Assembly (NCBI GenBank): GCA_950097015.1
Contig: CATNEN010000003.1
Coordinates: 10,335,501 to 10,399,500, forward strand
Length of the DNA stretch: 64,000 bases
Direction: 5' to 3'
From: Macrostomum hystrix
Taxonomy: Eukaryota > Platyhelminthes > Macrostomidae
Shown here: piece after piece, positions 10,601-20,580 of the stretch
Numbering within the stretch: the first letter of the stretch is position 1
How the letters are laid out: the number at the start of each line of letters is the position of its first letter
Made by a program: the position numbers and the translations under genes
The notes under the pieces: model-generated
The model's database searches: none
Told to the model about the DNA's origin: nothing
The model's input: the letters and a program-made list of their open reading frames with translations, nothing else

Positions 10601-13600
10601 TGTCAACTGGGGAATCATTGTCAACTGGGGGATCATTGTAAACTGGGGGATCATTGTCAACTGTGAGATCATTGTCAACTGGGGGATCATTGTCAACTGG
10701 GGGATCATTGTCAACTGGGGGATCATTGTCAACTGGGGGATCATCATCAACTGGGGGATCATTGTCAACTGTGGGATCATTGTCATCTGGGGGATCATTG
10801 TCAACAAGGGGATCATTGTCAACTGGGGATCATTGTCAACTGGGGGTTCATTGTCAACTGGGGGATCATTGTCAACTGGGGGATCATCATCAACTGGGGG
10901 ATCATTGTCAACTGGGGATCATTGTCAACTGGGGGTTCATTGTCAACTGGGGGATCATTGTCAACTGGGGGATCATCATCAACTGGGGGATCATTGTCAA
11001 CTGGGGGATCATTGTCAACTGGGGGTTTATTTTAGCTTTAAAAAGCTGTAAATTCAGCTGCTAAACAGTATATACAAGACGAATTAAAAATATTTCTGCT
11101 CCCCGAAGGGGGGCAAAACATGCTAGTAGGACACTAATATTGCATGCAATGGGCAGCACTAACTAAAGGGAGTGGATGTGATGCATCACCCGTTGACAAC
11201 TACCTGTATTTTTGCATGCAGTATTGCATTTCTAATTTTAAATTTTAGAAAAAAAATTATCAGAATTGTATTTCAAATTTATTTGAAAGACAATGCAATG
11301 CATTGCATGCTGACAACTGCCTGCCTGTTTGCATGCAAGTATTGAATTTATTATTAGAATGGGCTCTTGGCAAAATGACATTTTGAAAGTTAAGGCAGGT
11401 TTAGGAATGTTTATTGTCACTTAGAGTTATTTGAGTACCTGTTTTCTCACAGAATTGGTCAGAAGTTGTTTGTTTAATCAGAAGGAGCAAAAAATTGTAG
11501 TCATTGTTCCGGATTTATAATTTAGGAGATACAGAAAACTGAAAAGTGTGGATATTTAAAATACCCCGTTCGTCTATTATACTGTTAATATTATATGTTA
11601 GTTGCGCTATGCATATAATTATATTGAAAAATACCTTTTTATCCTACTATGAAAGTTCGACTACAGTATTCAACTGATTATCCAGTCAATTTTCTTCTGC
11701 CAACGAGAGTGGCTCCCGAGACAGTTCTAAATTGACTTGCATGTAGAAGCTTTGTTCTTGCAGCATTTTGCATAGTTTGGTCAGAATGGAACATTCTTTG
11801 TTTGGTGTTTTGCAGCGCCATAAGGCATCGCCTAGTTGTTATTATCTCTAACGAGAAATATATTGAGTAAATCATACTAGAGACAGGATCCCATTTATGC
11901 TTCGGGTCTAAGCGAAGTACAGGTTGGCACACAATAGCCAGAGGTGGCTATAGCTCAAACTTAGCTAAAAAAATTCTGATTGGCTTTTCAGTAAGCCTAC
12001 CAGCATCATGTGGGGAGAAGGATTAGGAAGTCAGCCTACACACAATAGTTTTTAAACCGGTTTGCCACTTGTTTGCTTGCAAATATTTGAAGCGCTACAA
12101 ACTGACAGATTGTGTCCCGCAATATCATATGTTATTATGATGGCCAGCAAGTTTGCACTACGGCTGCTGATTGTGGCGCTGTGGATGTATTCAGCCTCTG
12201 CAGGCGCTGTCTACAATTCTGTCATCGGACTGCTCTGTATTAGAGGCGAGTTTGTTAGAAATTTTTCGCATGTGAGGTCGGAAATCGAATGCTCAATGAT
12301 GTGCCACCGGGAGCTGCGCTGCCAGGCCTTCACCATGGCTGACGGTCCGTGTCAGCTGTTCGTGTTCGACAAGTGCAGCAAGTCGGTGAGGGACTGCAGC
12401 TGCTCCAGGAGAGGCCAGGTGTTTGTGAAGCAGCAGCCGGGACTCGAGGCTGGCCAGCTGTGTCCGACTGGCTACGAAGGTGACCTATGCGGAGTGAAGT
12501 ACAAGGTGCTGCCCATCGGAAACTGGTCAGTTCAGAGGCAGAAGTGCGAGTCCGAGAGCGGTCTTGTGATCTTCGCAGACGTGACGAGCAGCAGTGAGAT
12601 GTCTCAGGTCGGACTCATTTACAACACGACTGCGGGAGGAGTCTCGCTGTGGGTTGGCGGCTTCCAGCTTCCGGGCAGTGCGGAGCCGTCAGGCGGCTGG
12701 CATTGGGTCTCCTGCAACGGCACCATCGACAGCAGCCTGTGGCTTTCCACGGAACCGGACAACGGAAGTGGTATTGAAAATGTCGTACTTACTCGCGAAT
12801 CCCTGGCAGACGGTCGGCAGACGGACTCAAGCAGGGGCGGCCTGTGCGAGTGCCTGTCACCGTTCAACTGACTCACAAACAGTTAAACGATGCTGCGTAA
12901 TAGTGAGAGCTGAACCGATGACTATAAAAACTACAAAAATAACGAATAATTTGTAAATCAATCAGATAGTTTATAAAAATAAGAAGAGGCTAAATTGTTT
13001 TCTAATTAGGCTCTAAATTCGAAAATCATTTCTGTTAAGATTTTTATAGATGTCATTTTTTTTCAAAAAAAAATTAGTGGCTAAATTTACAATTCCGTTA
13101 TAACGTACAGAAAAAAAAGTTTGTTTTTATCCTATGAAAGTGCAAGTCAACAAAAGCAGTGCGTAAATGACGTATTTATAACTCAGTTTGAGCAGACAAA
13201 AAGTAACAAACTACGACTTTTTACTTCACTCTGCTAGACGTAGAGAATGATTTCGAGTCGGCATTCGGTAATTTTTTGAGATTATGTCAATTTTGAAGAA
13301 CCTTGAAAAAAGAAGATAATTGAGATCTGTGGCGATTCAAATAGCTCCACGATGAATTTCTGTATTTCAGAATCAATGAGACTTTGGTTCAAGGCAAGTA
13401 GTGATTTTTACACACTCCAAATGTCTATGGCCAAAGTTATCGGCAGTTAAGCTGAAGTAGCGATCCGTAGACATTCAAGGCGTGCAACAGCCGGTCTTCT
13501 TTGGTAGTTCTTTTAAAACTTTCAACCACTGCGACTATGCCTTTGTTTGCTTGCAGAAAAAGACATGACGCGCTGTCAGATTTTAGCGAATATTCGTAAA

Positions 13601-16600
13601 CATAATTTTTGTTTTTTAAAATACTCATCACAGTCGTCGGCAAAAAAGGCTGATGGCAGGAGGAACTGTGCCTGAACTGAAGGCTGATGGCAGGAGGAAC
13701 TGTGCCTGAACTGAAGGCTGATGGCAGGAGGAACTGTGCCTGAACTGAAGGCTGATGGCAGGAGGAACTGTGCCTGAACTGAAGGCTGATGGCAGGAGGA
13801 ACTGTGCCTGAACTGAAGGCTGATGGCAGGAGGAACTGTGCCTGAACTGAAGGCTGATGGCAGGAGGAACTGTGCCTGAACTGAAGGCTGATGGCAGGAG
13901 GAACTGTGCCTGAACTGAAGGCTGATGGCAGGAGGAACTGTGCCTGAACTGAAGGCTGATGGCAGGAGGAACTGTGCCTGAACTGAAGGCTGATGGCAGG
14001 AGGAACTGTGCCTGAACTGAAGGCTGATGGCAGGAGGAACTGTGCCTGAACTGAATGCTGATGGCAGGAGGAACTGTGCCTGAACTGAAGGCTGATGGCA
14101 GGAGGAACTGTGCCTGAACTGAAGGCTGATGGCAGGAGGAACTGTGCCTGAACTGAAGGCTGATGGCAGGAGGAACTGTGCCTGAACTGAAGGCTGATGG
14201 CAGGAGGAACTGTGCCTGAACTGAAGGCTGATGGCAGGAGGAACTGTACCTGAACTGAAGGCTGATGGCAGAAGGAACTGTGCCTGAAATAAAGTCTGTT
14301 TACAGAAAGAACTGTGCCTGAACTTTTCTGGGATTGTAGTCTAGTGGTTAAAAGCGTCGGACTCAAGACTTAAAGTTTCGGGGTTCGATGGCCAAGTCCT
14401 GGAGAAATTTGTGTCCTTTATAGCAAGTCACTTAACTGTGCATCGGCTGTGCTGTCGGCTACAAATCTGACTCAATCGGGGAAGGTGCAGTCAACTATCG
14501 TCAAGAAATAAAATTTCTAAGATTGCATGAGTACCGTAAGACACTAAAATTGCATGCAATGGGCAGCACTAATTAAATAGAGTGGATGCGTTGCATCAAC
14601 CGTTGACAAATACCTGTATTTTTGCATGCAGTATCAAACTTCTAATATTTTTTTAGAAATTCATCATATAAGTTTTATTTCAAATTTATTTAAAATGCGA
14701 TGCATTGCGTATTGACAACTGCCTGCCTGTTTGCATGCACAGCATGCATGCATTGTCCTATACGCTGCTACCATAACTCTGCGATGCTTTTAGCAGCCTC
14801 TAACTTAGTATATTAGGGGGTCGGTGGCAGAGCGGTCATCGCGTTTGCCTCTTGCCCCTGGCAGACGGTCGGCAGGCGGACTCAAGCAGGGGCGGCCTGT
14901 GCGAGAGCCTGTCACCGTTCAACAGACTCACAAACGGTTAAACGGTGCTGAGTAATAGTGAGAATTCAACTAAAAACTAACAACTACTAAAAGCCCACTA
15001 GAAACTAAGCTTACGTAACATTTTTCAAGTTTGTGCAGTGAATCACATAGAAATCAGCAGTAGTAGCAACGAACAATTAATAACAAGAAAGAAAAACTGC
15101 TATAGTGATTTTTGTTCAAACTCTGAATGCGAAAATCTGATATGAAATTCTGAATGCCGTTAAAATTTTTACGGCTGTAAATGTTTGTTAATTTGTTCCC
15201 AAATGTTATTGCTGTTATAACTTAATGAGAACATTAAATTATATATTTATTTTCATTTAAAAGTGCAAATTTATTTAACCAGTGAGTATCAAATGAATTA
15301 TATTACTCAGTTAAAGCCAAAAATACAAGATATGACTTTTTACGTTACTGTGGCAGACATTGATAAAGACTTCAATCTGTTGATGGTGTCTAAAGACGAT
15401 TAAAAACTTGATTTAGTGATTTCAAGTCATCATTCGGTGATTGCCCAGATTTAGTCAATTTGAAGAACCTAGGAAGAAAGTGAATTAATACCTGTGGCGA
15501 GTCAAATACCTGTGGCTTTACTTTCTGTATCTGACTCCAGCTATTTCAGAACCAAAGGGACTTTTGTTCCAGGCAAATAATGGCTGCAATGTATGATTTT
15601 TGCATGCTCCAAATGTCTATGGTCAAAGTTATTGGCGGCTAAACAAAACAGAGATAGCAATCAGTGGCCATAGACAATTAAGGCGTACAACTACCAGCCT
15701 GCATTGTTATCCACATTCACTGTTATCAACGCGCACGTGGGTTGCTTAATAATGTCACAACGCTATGAAATCTTGCTCTGTGCCATAGAACATATTTTTT
15801 ACGCCTTGGAAGAAAGACCACAGCCAATCTAAAGCTCGGTGGCCCAGTTTGTCTTACTTAGAAGGAAGCGTAAACTAAAATCCATAGACTAAAGTGCATA
15901 GCAACATTCCTTCTGCACAAAAATGGTAACAACTGCGGCTGTTCTTTTGGCTGCAAATCTGGTCCGATTTGGTCAGGTGTAATCAATGATTATTCATTGC
16001 TATTCTTGACTGATGGTTGCTTGCAGAGGCAAATATGCAAGACACGCTGTGAGATTTTAGCGAATATTCTAAAAAGCTAATTTTCCGTTTTAAAAAAATA
16101 CTCATTGCAGTCGTCGGCCAAGAAAATTCGTTCTTCGGTGGAGGCTTTCAAGACGGACTTCACTGAGCCGGCCACCACGGCAGCTTCGACAGTCGAGCCC
16201 AGCTTAGATTTCATTTCCCGAGCAAAGTCCGCAGTTGAGACTATTGAACGACTGGTGCTGGAACTAAAGGAGAATCAGAGAGCTAGATTCGACGAGCTAA
16301 CAAGCGAAGAGAAAATTTTAAGCCAAGAGGTGACCGCGTTGGATAAGCGAATCGACGCTTGGAAACTGGAGGAGTCTACCTATTCCGCTAGGTTAGAATA
16401 TTATATATTTCTTTTTCTGGGTATTGCGGCGTCAGTGGCAAGGCGTTTAACGCGTTTGCCTCCCGCGCCAAGGTCCTGAGCTCGATTCCGCGGCGAGGCC
16501 ACATTTAGTTTTGGGGCGCAGCCGCGGAGAGAAGGCTTGGGGGCTTGTCGTGCTCCAGATGGCCAACCTCCAAGACACAGTGAAAGTGTACACTGCCTGA

Positions 16601-19600
16601 AGATGAGAAAGTCAGGGCAGATGTACACACCTGTGCGTGTGTGTGCTCAGGAGTCAGCGAAACGGGCAGAATTGCCTCCTCGCTGGCTTCGGGTCTAGTG
16701 TCACCAAATGATGTGCCATTTCCCACAGCCCAGCTGCAATTAGTAATATTACTATTATTTCTGTGTATTTGTGTGATTTTCTATGCAATATTAAACGCTG
16801 TAAATGTAAAAGTACACTTAGAAAGTATATTTTCAGATCAAAATGTGTCGTCTTACAAAAGTACATTTATGCTGTTTTGTAGTATCGGTAAGGTAAAGTA
16901 CATTATTGTTTTAATATTGAGTCACTAGATCATTTCCGTTCGACTATTGGGTCATTGGATCATTGTCATCAGATTACTGGGTCATTAGATAAGTACCATT
17001 AGATTATTGGGTCATTAGATAAGTACCATTAGATTTATGGGTCATTAGACTATTGAGTCTTGAGAAAATTATCTCTAGATTACTTAAGTTTTATGTCATC
17101 AGATCATTGTCATTTGATTTTTGGGTGAAGTGATTCGATATCTATATTACACTTTGATTTTTATTGTAACAGTTACCTATCCAGAGGTGAGGAAGCTCTC
17201 CCACCAAGATTCCTGAACTCGAACCCGTGGCGACAGCAGTTCTGCAAATTTTATGTGCCAGTGTACACAGAACTTCGACAATATATCCAAGTCACATCTG
17301 CTTCTGTTACTTTCCACAGTTTCGTCCACAAGATTCATCACGAATAGACCGCACCAATCGGTATAATCTCATTGTATGCTCACCCGGTTGAGCACATCTT
17401 ATCTAATCTCCTGCCGCCCTGTGTTGGGCCGCTAATCATGGGCTCGCATCTTGGTACTATCTGGCTATGGTTCTGCTTGGCTCTTGTCTCCACTTCCATA
17501 GCCCAATCGCCAAGTAAAGTACATTCCACCCATTCTCCCATATCGCAGGCCACTAGCGGGACCTGGCTCTGCTGCAACGGCGACTGCGGCAACTCGCACC
17601 GACATTGCCGACGCTCTCCCGCCGGAGGTGGCCGAATTCGAGCGCTACCTGGCCCAGACCGGTGGCCACACCGGCGGCTGGGAGGACGTCGATCATCGGG
17701 CATTTCTGAGGGCCAGACAGCGGCTAGAAGGTGGCTCGGCTAGAAGTGCCGGCGGTTTAGTTGAAGGAGCTCTAGTTGGTCTGCCTACTAAAACGGCACA
17801 GCAGGTGAGGTGTCTGTTTAGATTTTTCGCATAAGATCTTCCTATGCTCACGATTAGGATCTTGAATTCCCCAACTAATCGAGCATTATTCTTAAATCCC
17901 AAAGAAGCCAAAGATGCTAAAAGCTATGCTCAAATCCTAAGTACGCTAAAAAACTATGCTGAGACCCCAAATATGCTAAAAACTATGCTCTGATCCGAAA
18001 TATGCTAAAACACTATGCTTAGATCCCAAAGATGATAAAAAAACTATGCTCATATCCCAAATATGCTTGAAACTATGCTCAGATCCCACAGATGCTCACG
18101 AATTATGCTCAGATCCCAAATATGCTCAAAAACTATGCTCAAATCCCAAAGTTGCTAAAAACTATGCTCAAGTCCCAAAGTTGCTAAAAACTATGCTCGG
18201 ATCGCAAAGATGCTAAAAACTAAGCTCAGATCCCAAATGTGCTCAGAAACAATGCTCAGATCCCAAATATGCTAAAAAACTATGCTCAGATCCCAAATAT
18301 GATAAAAAACCTATGCTCAAATCCCAAATATGCTTAAAAAACCTATGCTCAAATCCCAAATATGCTTAAAACTGCTCAGATCCCAAATATGCTCAAAAAC
18401 TATGCTCAGATCCCAAATATGCCAAAACTATGCTCAAACCCAAATATGCTTAAAAAACCTATGCTCAGATCCCAAATATGCTCAAAAACCATTCTCGAAT
18501 CTCTAACGTTTTCGTATCCGCAGGTTCGCGAGCACGAGCTCTGGTACGTCGAATACAATCGTCTTCTACGCCAGAAGAAGGCCGCCATTGCCAAATGGCG
18601 TGAGCAGAAAGCTGCCGCCGCTGCTGCCGAAGCCGCCGCCGCCGCCGAGCAGGCAGACGCGCCAGTTGACAGCGACGAAGAGGCCGAGCGTCAGCGCGTT
18701 GAAAAACTGCGCCAACGCGCCGAAGCGGAACGTCGCGAGCGGGCCTCCAATTTAGGCGCCTGGCGGGCCGAGAAATCTGCTAGAGAGATGCGCGAAGCGA
18801 AGGAAAAACTAAAAAAAGAGGCTGCCGCTGCGGAGCGCAAAGCTGAAGCTGAACGACAGAAACAGGTAAAGAGATTCGTCTTCTTAGAAAATCTACGCTA
18901 AGTAACTTTATCTAACGTAAAACTTTGTCAGAGTAAGATTCTGAGTAACGTTTGATTCGTTTAAGTAACGTTTGAATGATACGCTCGTATTAGTAACGTT
19001 TGAGTTGTTAATGTTTAAGAAACATAAATTGATGGGTCAGTTTAAGTCGTTAAAGTAGTGAAAAAATATAGTTCGTTCGGTAAAGTTCTATTTGTCTCAT
19101 TAGAGTAACGTTTGACTGATAAAAGTAACGTTCAAGTAACGTCTGAGTCGCTGGAGTAACGCTTTAATCGTTAAAGTATATTTTGTCTTGTTTTAATTGT
19201 TATAGTAAAGTCTCCGTCGTTAGATTATCTTTTAAGTCATTTATTATTACATTAGAATCGTAAAAGTAATGTCTAAGTCGCTAAAGTAACGTTATAATCT
19301 TTAAAGTAACGTCTCTTTCTCTCGTAAGAGTAAAATTTGAGTCGTGTAAACTTTTAAGTCAGCAAAGGAACGATTTCGTCGGTAAATTAGCGAATAATTT
19401 TAGTAACGGTTCAGTCGTTAGAATAACCATTGTCTCTTAAGAGTAACGTCTGAGTAACGTTTGTCTCGTAAGAGGGATATTTGATTCGTTGAAGACTTTT
19501 AAGTTTGAATGTCTTAAGTTGCCTGACAGTAACTTTCGAGGAGTTAAAAAACATTGAGTTTGTTAAAAAGTTCTTTAATTAGTTTGATAACGTTTGTCTC

Positions 19601-20277
19601 GTGAAAGTAACGTTTAAGTCAGTAAAGTAACGTTTTAGTTATTTTAGTAACGCTTAAGTCGTTAGCGCTCGAAGTCGTTAAAGTAACATTGAATCGTTAA
19701 CTAAACGTTTGTAGTCATTGTCATCAGCAAAAGCAAATCTAGCTTGACAGCACCCTTATTCCAATCTACAAAATGTATGCAGGTCTTGCTATTCTTACTT
19801 AAAGTACATGACTTCGTAGATACTAAAACCGAGCCAATGCAAACCTAGGCCGAGCTGCGTCGTCAGGCTGACGAATTTCGCGCCCGCCGAGAGGCCGAAC
19901 GCGCCGAAGCTGCCGAAGAGGAATCTCGCCGCGCTGCCGAGGAGCGCGCCCGTCGGCGCTTGCAAATCGAAGCCGACTCTGGCCGGCTGCGCGAGCGCAA
20001 TCGTCAGATTGTTGACGAACGCCTGGCACGGCGGCAACAGCTGGCCGAACAGGAGGATGAGAAACAGCGTCGGCTGGCTTCGTTGAAGGCGGGCGTTGAG
20101 GTTCGGGCTATTCGCGATCCGGACCGGCTGCTGCAGCCGACCGCCGTCTGTCGGGAGCGTATGGCCGCCGTTGCTGACGACAGGCAGTCGGCTGCCTCTA
20201 GCGGCGGTCGGCCACTGACGGGTGCGGCCTCTATGCCTCATCGAGCCGTGCCTTCCTGGCGTCGGGGACTTTCCTGA
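4671..20277 (+). CDS. CCDC112: CCDC112 (coiled-coil domain-containing protein 112), five exons
   Basis: Exons 4671-4907, 16111-16391, 17549-17804, 18524-18865 and 19849-20277 (TGA) join in frame to 514 residues. Phases are 0, 2, 0, 0 and all junctions are GT-AG; exon 2 uses the less common donor AG|GTTAGA. The protein is almost all coiled coil, rich in Ala, Glu, Arg and Lys from exon 4 on. Diagnostic blocks in family order: TIERLVLELKENQRARFDEL with DKRIDAW (exon 2), FERYLAQTGG with GWEDVDHRAFL near residues 203-220, VREHELWYVEYNRL opening exon 4, and the C-terminal RDPDRLLQPT and MPHRAVPSWRRGL. These match vertebrate CCDC112 (FEKFLQQTGG, WDDYDH, HEKWY, RDPSRLYKPT, PHRAIPTWRQGI). Family members are linked to centriolar satellites and cilia. 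The 11.2-kb first intron contains another gene; intron 2 contains a broken FAXDC2 exon. The start is the first ATG after a good acceptor. Confidence 0.88.
4672..4679. promoter_or_regulatory. CRE-like palindrome overlapping the CCDC112 start codon
   Basis: TGACGTCA, the palindromic ATF/CREB consensus, overlaps the ATG by two bases. It also encodes residues 2-3, so it may be coincidence. Confidence 0.25.
4925..5462 (+). repeat. 34-bp minisatellite at the start of CCDC112 intron 1
   Basis: About 16 units of roughly 32-34 bp, built on GGCTGCTTGCAGAAGGAACT followed by GTGCCTGAACTAAG or GTGCCTGAACTGAA. The array starts about 18 nt after the exon 1 donor and runs directly into a SINE. A related array, also followed by a SINE, is at 13643-14320. 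Confidence 0.9.
5463..5790 (+). mobile_element. tRNA-derived SINE (family 1), tail type A
   Basis: The head carries an A-box-like stretch (TAGCCTAGTGGTTAAGAGCG) and a B-box-like GGTTCGATAGCC, the internal RNA polymerase III promoter of tRNA-derived SINEs. The body shares TTTAGCAAGTCACTTAACTG and TGCATTGCTTCAGTTCA with copies at 14321, 23211 and 28136. The tail AAATAAAATTTCTAAGATTG is shared only with the 14.3-kb copy. No protein is encoded; movement would need a partner LINE. Confidence 0.75.
5791..6390. other. AT-rich intronic spacer, possible old dispersed repeat
   Basis: No gene seen. TTCTCCCGAACGGCTCAACC followed by GATTTTCACC resembles a phrase common in dispersed repeats of other invertebrate genomes. 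With one copy here, a family cannot be assigned. Confidence 0.3.
6391..8697 (+). repeat. 23-bp minisatellite in CCDC112 intron 1
   Basis: About 100 units of GAATCATGGCTAAACCAGAG plus TCT or TTT. A 575-bp block (25 units) is repeated: the rare variant TTTAAATCATAGCTAAACC occurs at 7766 and again at 8341. No credible coding frame. Confidence 0.95.
8868..11035 (+). repeat. 18-bp minisatellite in CCDC112 intron 1
   Basis: About 120 units of GGGGGATCATTGTCAACT. The unit is a multiple of three, so long frames are open on both strands, for example 9972-11051 plus and 9059-9781 minus. Their peptides (DHCQLG, IIVNWG, MIPQLT repeats) are read from several frames of the same array and are treated as non-coding. 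Higher-order blocks of about 287 bp are visible. Confidence 0.95.
11125..11350. repeat. Dispersed repeat, copy 1
   Basis: A stretch from GGACACTAATATTGCATGC through CCTGTATTTTTGCATGCAG to GACAACTGCCTGCCTGTTTG recurs with scattered differences at about 14541-14750. TGCATGC palindromes are frequent in both copies. Origin unknown. Confidence 0.7.
11351..12136. other. Intronic spacer before the nested lectin-like gene
   Basis: AT-rich, without tandem repeats. A minus-strand open frame at 11678-11932 (84 codons) has no recognisable features. The promoter of the nested gene should lie here; no TATA box or start-site motif stands out. Confidence 0.4.
12137..12871 (+). CDS. Secreted PAN/apple plus C-type-lectin-like protein, intronless, nested in CCDC112 intron 1
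   Basis: 244 residues from the first of two adjacent ATGs. The N-terminus MMASKFALRLLIVALWMYSA is a typical signal peptide, cut near SAGA. Residues about 34-95 resemble a PAN/apple module: paired cysteines in IECSMMCHRELRCQAF, then GPCQLF and a CSCSRRG end. Residues about 112-240 look C-type-lectin-like: LWVGGFQLPG, GGWHWVSCNGT, the EPDNGSGIEN stretch where EPN-type ligand motifs sit in classical lectins, and a closing GLCECL. The usual WND triplet is degenerate (LADGRQ), so calcium-dependent sugar binding is doubtful. N-glycosylation sequons NFS, NWS, NTT, NGT and NGS support secretion. The gene lies on the host strand with no visible intron, so it may be a retained retrocopy or a small single-exon gene. 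Its 3' end is copied at about 14860. Confidence 0.7.
   Translation: MMASKFALRLLIVALWMYSASAGAVYNSVIGLLCIRGEFVRNFSHVRSEIECSMMCHRELRCQAFTMADGPCQLFVFDKCSKSVRDCSCSRRGQVFVKQQPGLEAGQLCPTGYEGDLCGVKYKVLPIGNWSVQRQKCESESGLVIFADVTSSSEMSQVGLIYNTTAGGVSLWVGGFQLPGSAEPSGGWHWVSCNGTIDSSLWLSTEPDNGSGIENVVLTRESLADGRQTDSSRGGLCECLSPFN
12872..13642 (+). repeat. Left copy of a local duplication: 3' flank of the lectin-like gene through a copy of the CCDC112 exon 2 acceptor
   Basis: This non-coding stretch matches 14900-16125 in order: GTGAGAGCTGAA.. against GTGAGAATTCAA.., AAATGTCTATGGCCAAAGTT against AAATGTCTATGGTCAAAGTT, and GATTTTAGCGAATATTC. It ends in ACTCATCACAG|TCGTCGGCAA at 13622-13642, a degraded copy of the true exon 2 junction ACTCATTGCAG|TCGTCGGCCA at 16110. 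The true exon 2 is in the right copy. Confidence 0.7.
13643..14320 (+). repeat. 34-bp minisatellite, second array of the 4.9-kb type
   Basis: About 19 very homogeneous units of GGCTGATGGCAGGAGGAACT plus GTGCCTGAACTGAA, with a few diverged units at the end that resemble the 4925-5462 array. It begins in the copied first bases of CCDC112 exon 2 and runs into a SINE. The minus-strand open frame across it (13437-14366) is a repeat artefact. Confidence 0.92.
14321..14540 (+). mobile_element. tRNA-derived SINE (family 1), tail type A, internally shortened
   Basis: The head ATTGTAGTCTAGTGGTTAAA and B-box GGGGTTCGATGGCC match the copy at 5463. The body jumps from the AACTGTGCAT stretch to GGCTGTGCTGTCGGCTAC, so about 130 bp present in the 5.5-kb copy is missing. 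The tail ends in the same AGATTGCATGAGTACCGT. Confidence 0.7.
14541..14750. repeat. Dispersed repeat, copy 2 of the 11.1-kb element
   Basis: Matches 11125-11350 with substitutions and short gaps, same orientation. It follows directly on the SINE tail. Confidence 0.7.
14815..14862 (+). mobile_element. Truncated head of a second tRNA-derived SINE family
   Basis: GGTCGGTGGCAGAGCGGTCA and CGCGTTTGCCTC resemble the tRNA-like head of the element at 16418. The match stops where the duplicated lectin 3' end begins. Confidence 0.45.
14862..16110 (+). pseudogene. Right copy of the local duplication, with the truncated 3' end of the lectin-like gene
   Basis: Bases 14862-14920 match the last roughly 60 coding bases of the gene at 12137-12871 (CTGGCAGACGGTCGGCAG.. 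to CCGTTCAACAGACTC). In this copy the final TGCGAGTGC is TGCGAGAGC, removing a cysteine, and the stop TGA reads AGA. The 5' three quarters of the gene is absent. The non-coding flank continues to the real CCDC112 exon 2 acceptor at 16110. Confidence 0.7.
16418..16735 (+). mobile_element. tRNA-derived SINE, family 2
   Basis: A tRNA-like head (CGTCAGTGGCAAGGCGTTTA) is followed by a B-box-like GAGCTCGATTCCGCGG, then a GC-rich body unlike the surrounding AT-rich intron. It starts 26 nt after the exon 2 donor of CCDC112. Only one long copy is present, so the 3' boundary is approximate. Confidence 0.55.
16918..17125 (+). repeat. Degenerate 30-bp repeat, duplicated from the FAXDC2 intron
   Basis: About six diverged units of GTCATTAGATCATTGCC plus GTTTGATTATTGG. 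The same unit forms about 40 far more uniform copies at 21975-23160. Confidence 0.8.
17126..17515 (+). pseudogene. Broken copy of the FAXDC2 intron end and exon 2 start, inside CCDC112 intron 2
   Basis: Nearly identical to 23155-23880 apart from a SINE present only there. The intron end, the acceptor TTTCCACAG (17319) and the first 196 nt of exon 2 are copied, through CCATAGCCCA at 17515. The codon for the tryptophan after HKIHHE (TGG in the gene) is TAG at 17345-17347. The copy stops mid-exon, 33 bp before the real CCDC112 exon 3 acceptor (17548). It encodes no functional enzyme. Confidence 0.88.
17875..18500 (+). repeat. About 28-bp minisatellite in CCDC112 intron 3
   Basis: Around 20 diverged units containing ATGCTCAGATCCCAAATATG and CTAAAAACT, starting about 70 nt after the exon 3 donor. 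Confidence 0.9.
18900..19700 (+). repeat. Degenerate short repeat in CCDC112 intron 4
   Basis: Loose repeats built on AGTAACGTTTGAGTCGTTAA, with variable spacing. It begins about 35 nt after the exon 4 donor and is older or more diverged than the other arrays. Confidence 0.7.
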
Positions 20278-20329
20278 TCGCAAACTGGATGTCTCCGACA
20301 TTCTGGGATACTCAATTAAAATCTATCAA

Positions 20330-20580
20330 ATTTATTCATCCCCAAATCCCATCTGTCATATTTCCAGATCCTCAAATCCCGTCTGTCAAATTTCCAGATC
20401 CTCAAATCCCGTCTGTCATATTTCCAGATCCTCAAATCCCGTCTGTCATATTTCCAGATCCTCAAATCCCGTCTGTCATATTCCTAGATGCTCAACTCCT
20501 ATATGTCATATTCCCCGATGCTCCAATCCCGTATTTAATATTCCAGGATCCTCAAATCCCAGCTTTCAAATCCTATCCGA
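20330..20580 (+). repeat. 30-bp repeat just downstream of CCDC112
   Basis: About eight units of CCAGATCCTCAAATCCCGTC plus TGTCATATTT, starting about 55 nt after the CCDC112 stop codon and probably in its 3' UTR. Confidence 0.85.

Noticed and set aside
9059-11051. Long open frames with DHCQLG, IIVNWG and MIPQLT repeats
   Set aside because: An 18-bp unit is a multiple of three; both strands are open in several frames.
11678-11932. Minus-strand 84-codon frame that might be a transposon relic
   Set aside because: No reverse transcriptase, transposase or other motif could be recognised.
16105-16479. Exon 2 of CCDC112 read through to about 16479
   Set aside because: The donor AG|GTTAGA at 16391 joins exon 3 in the right phase and matches the family; beyond it lies a SINE.
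17372-17743. A single gene fusing FAXDC2 sequence to CCDC112 sequence
   Set aside because: The FAXDC2-like part has an in-frame TAG, stops mid-exon and lies before a normal acceptor; the two parts are in different frames relative to their families.
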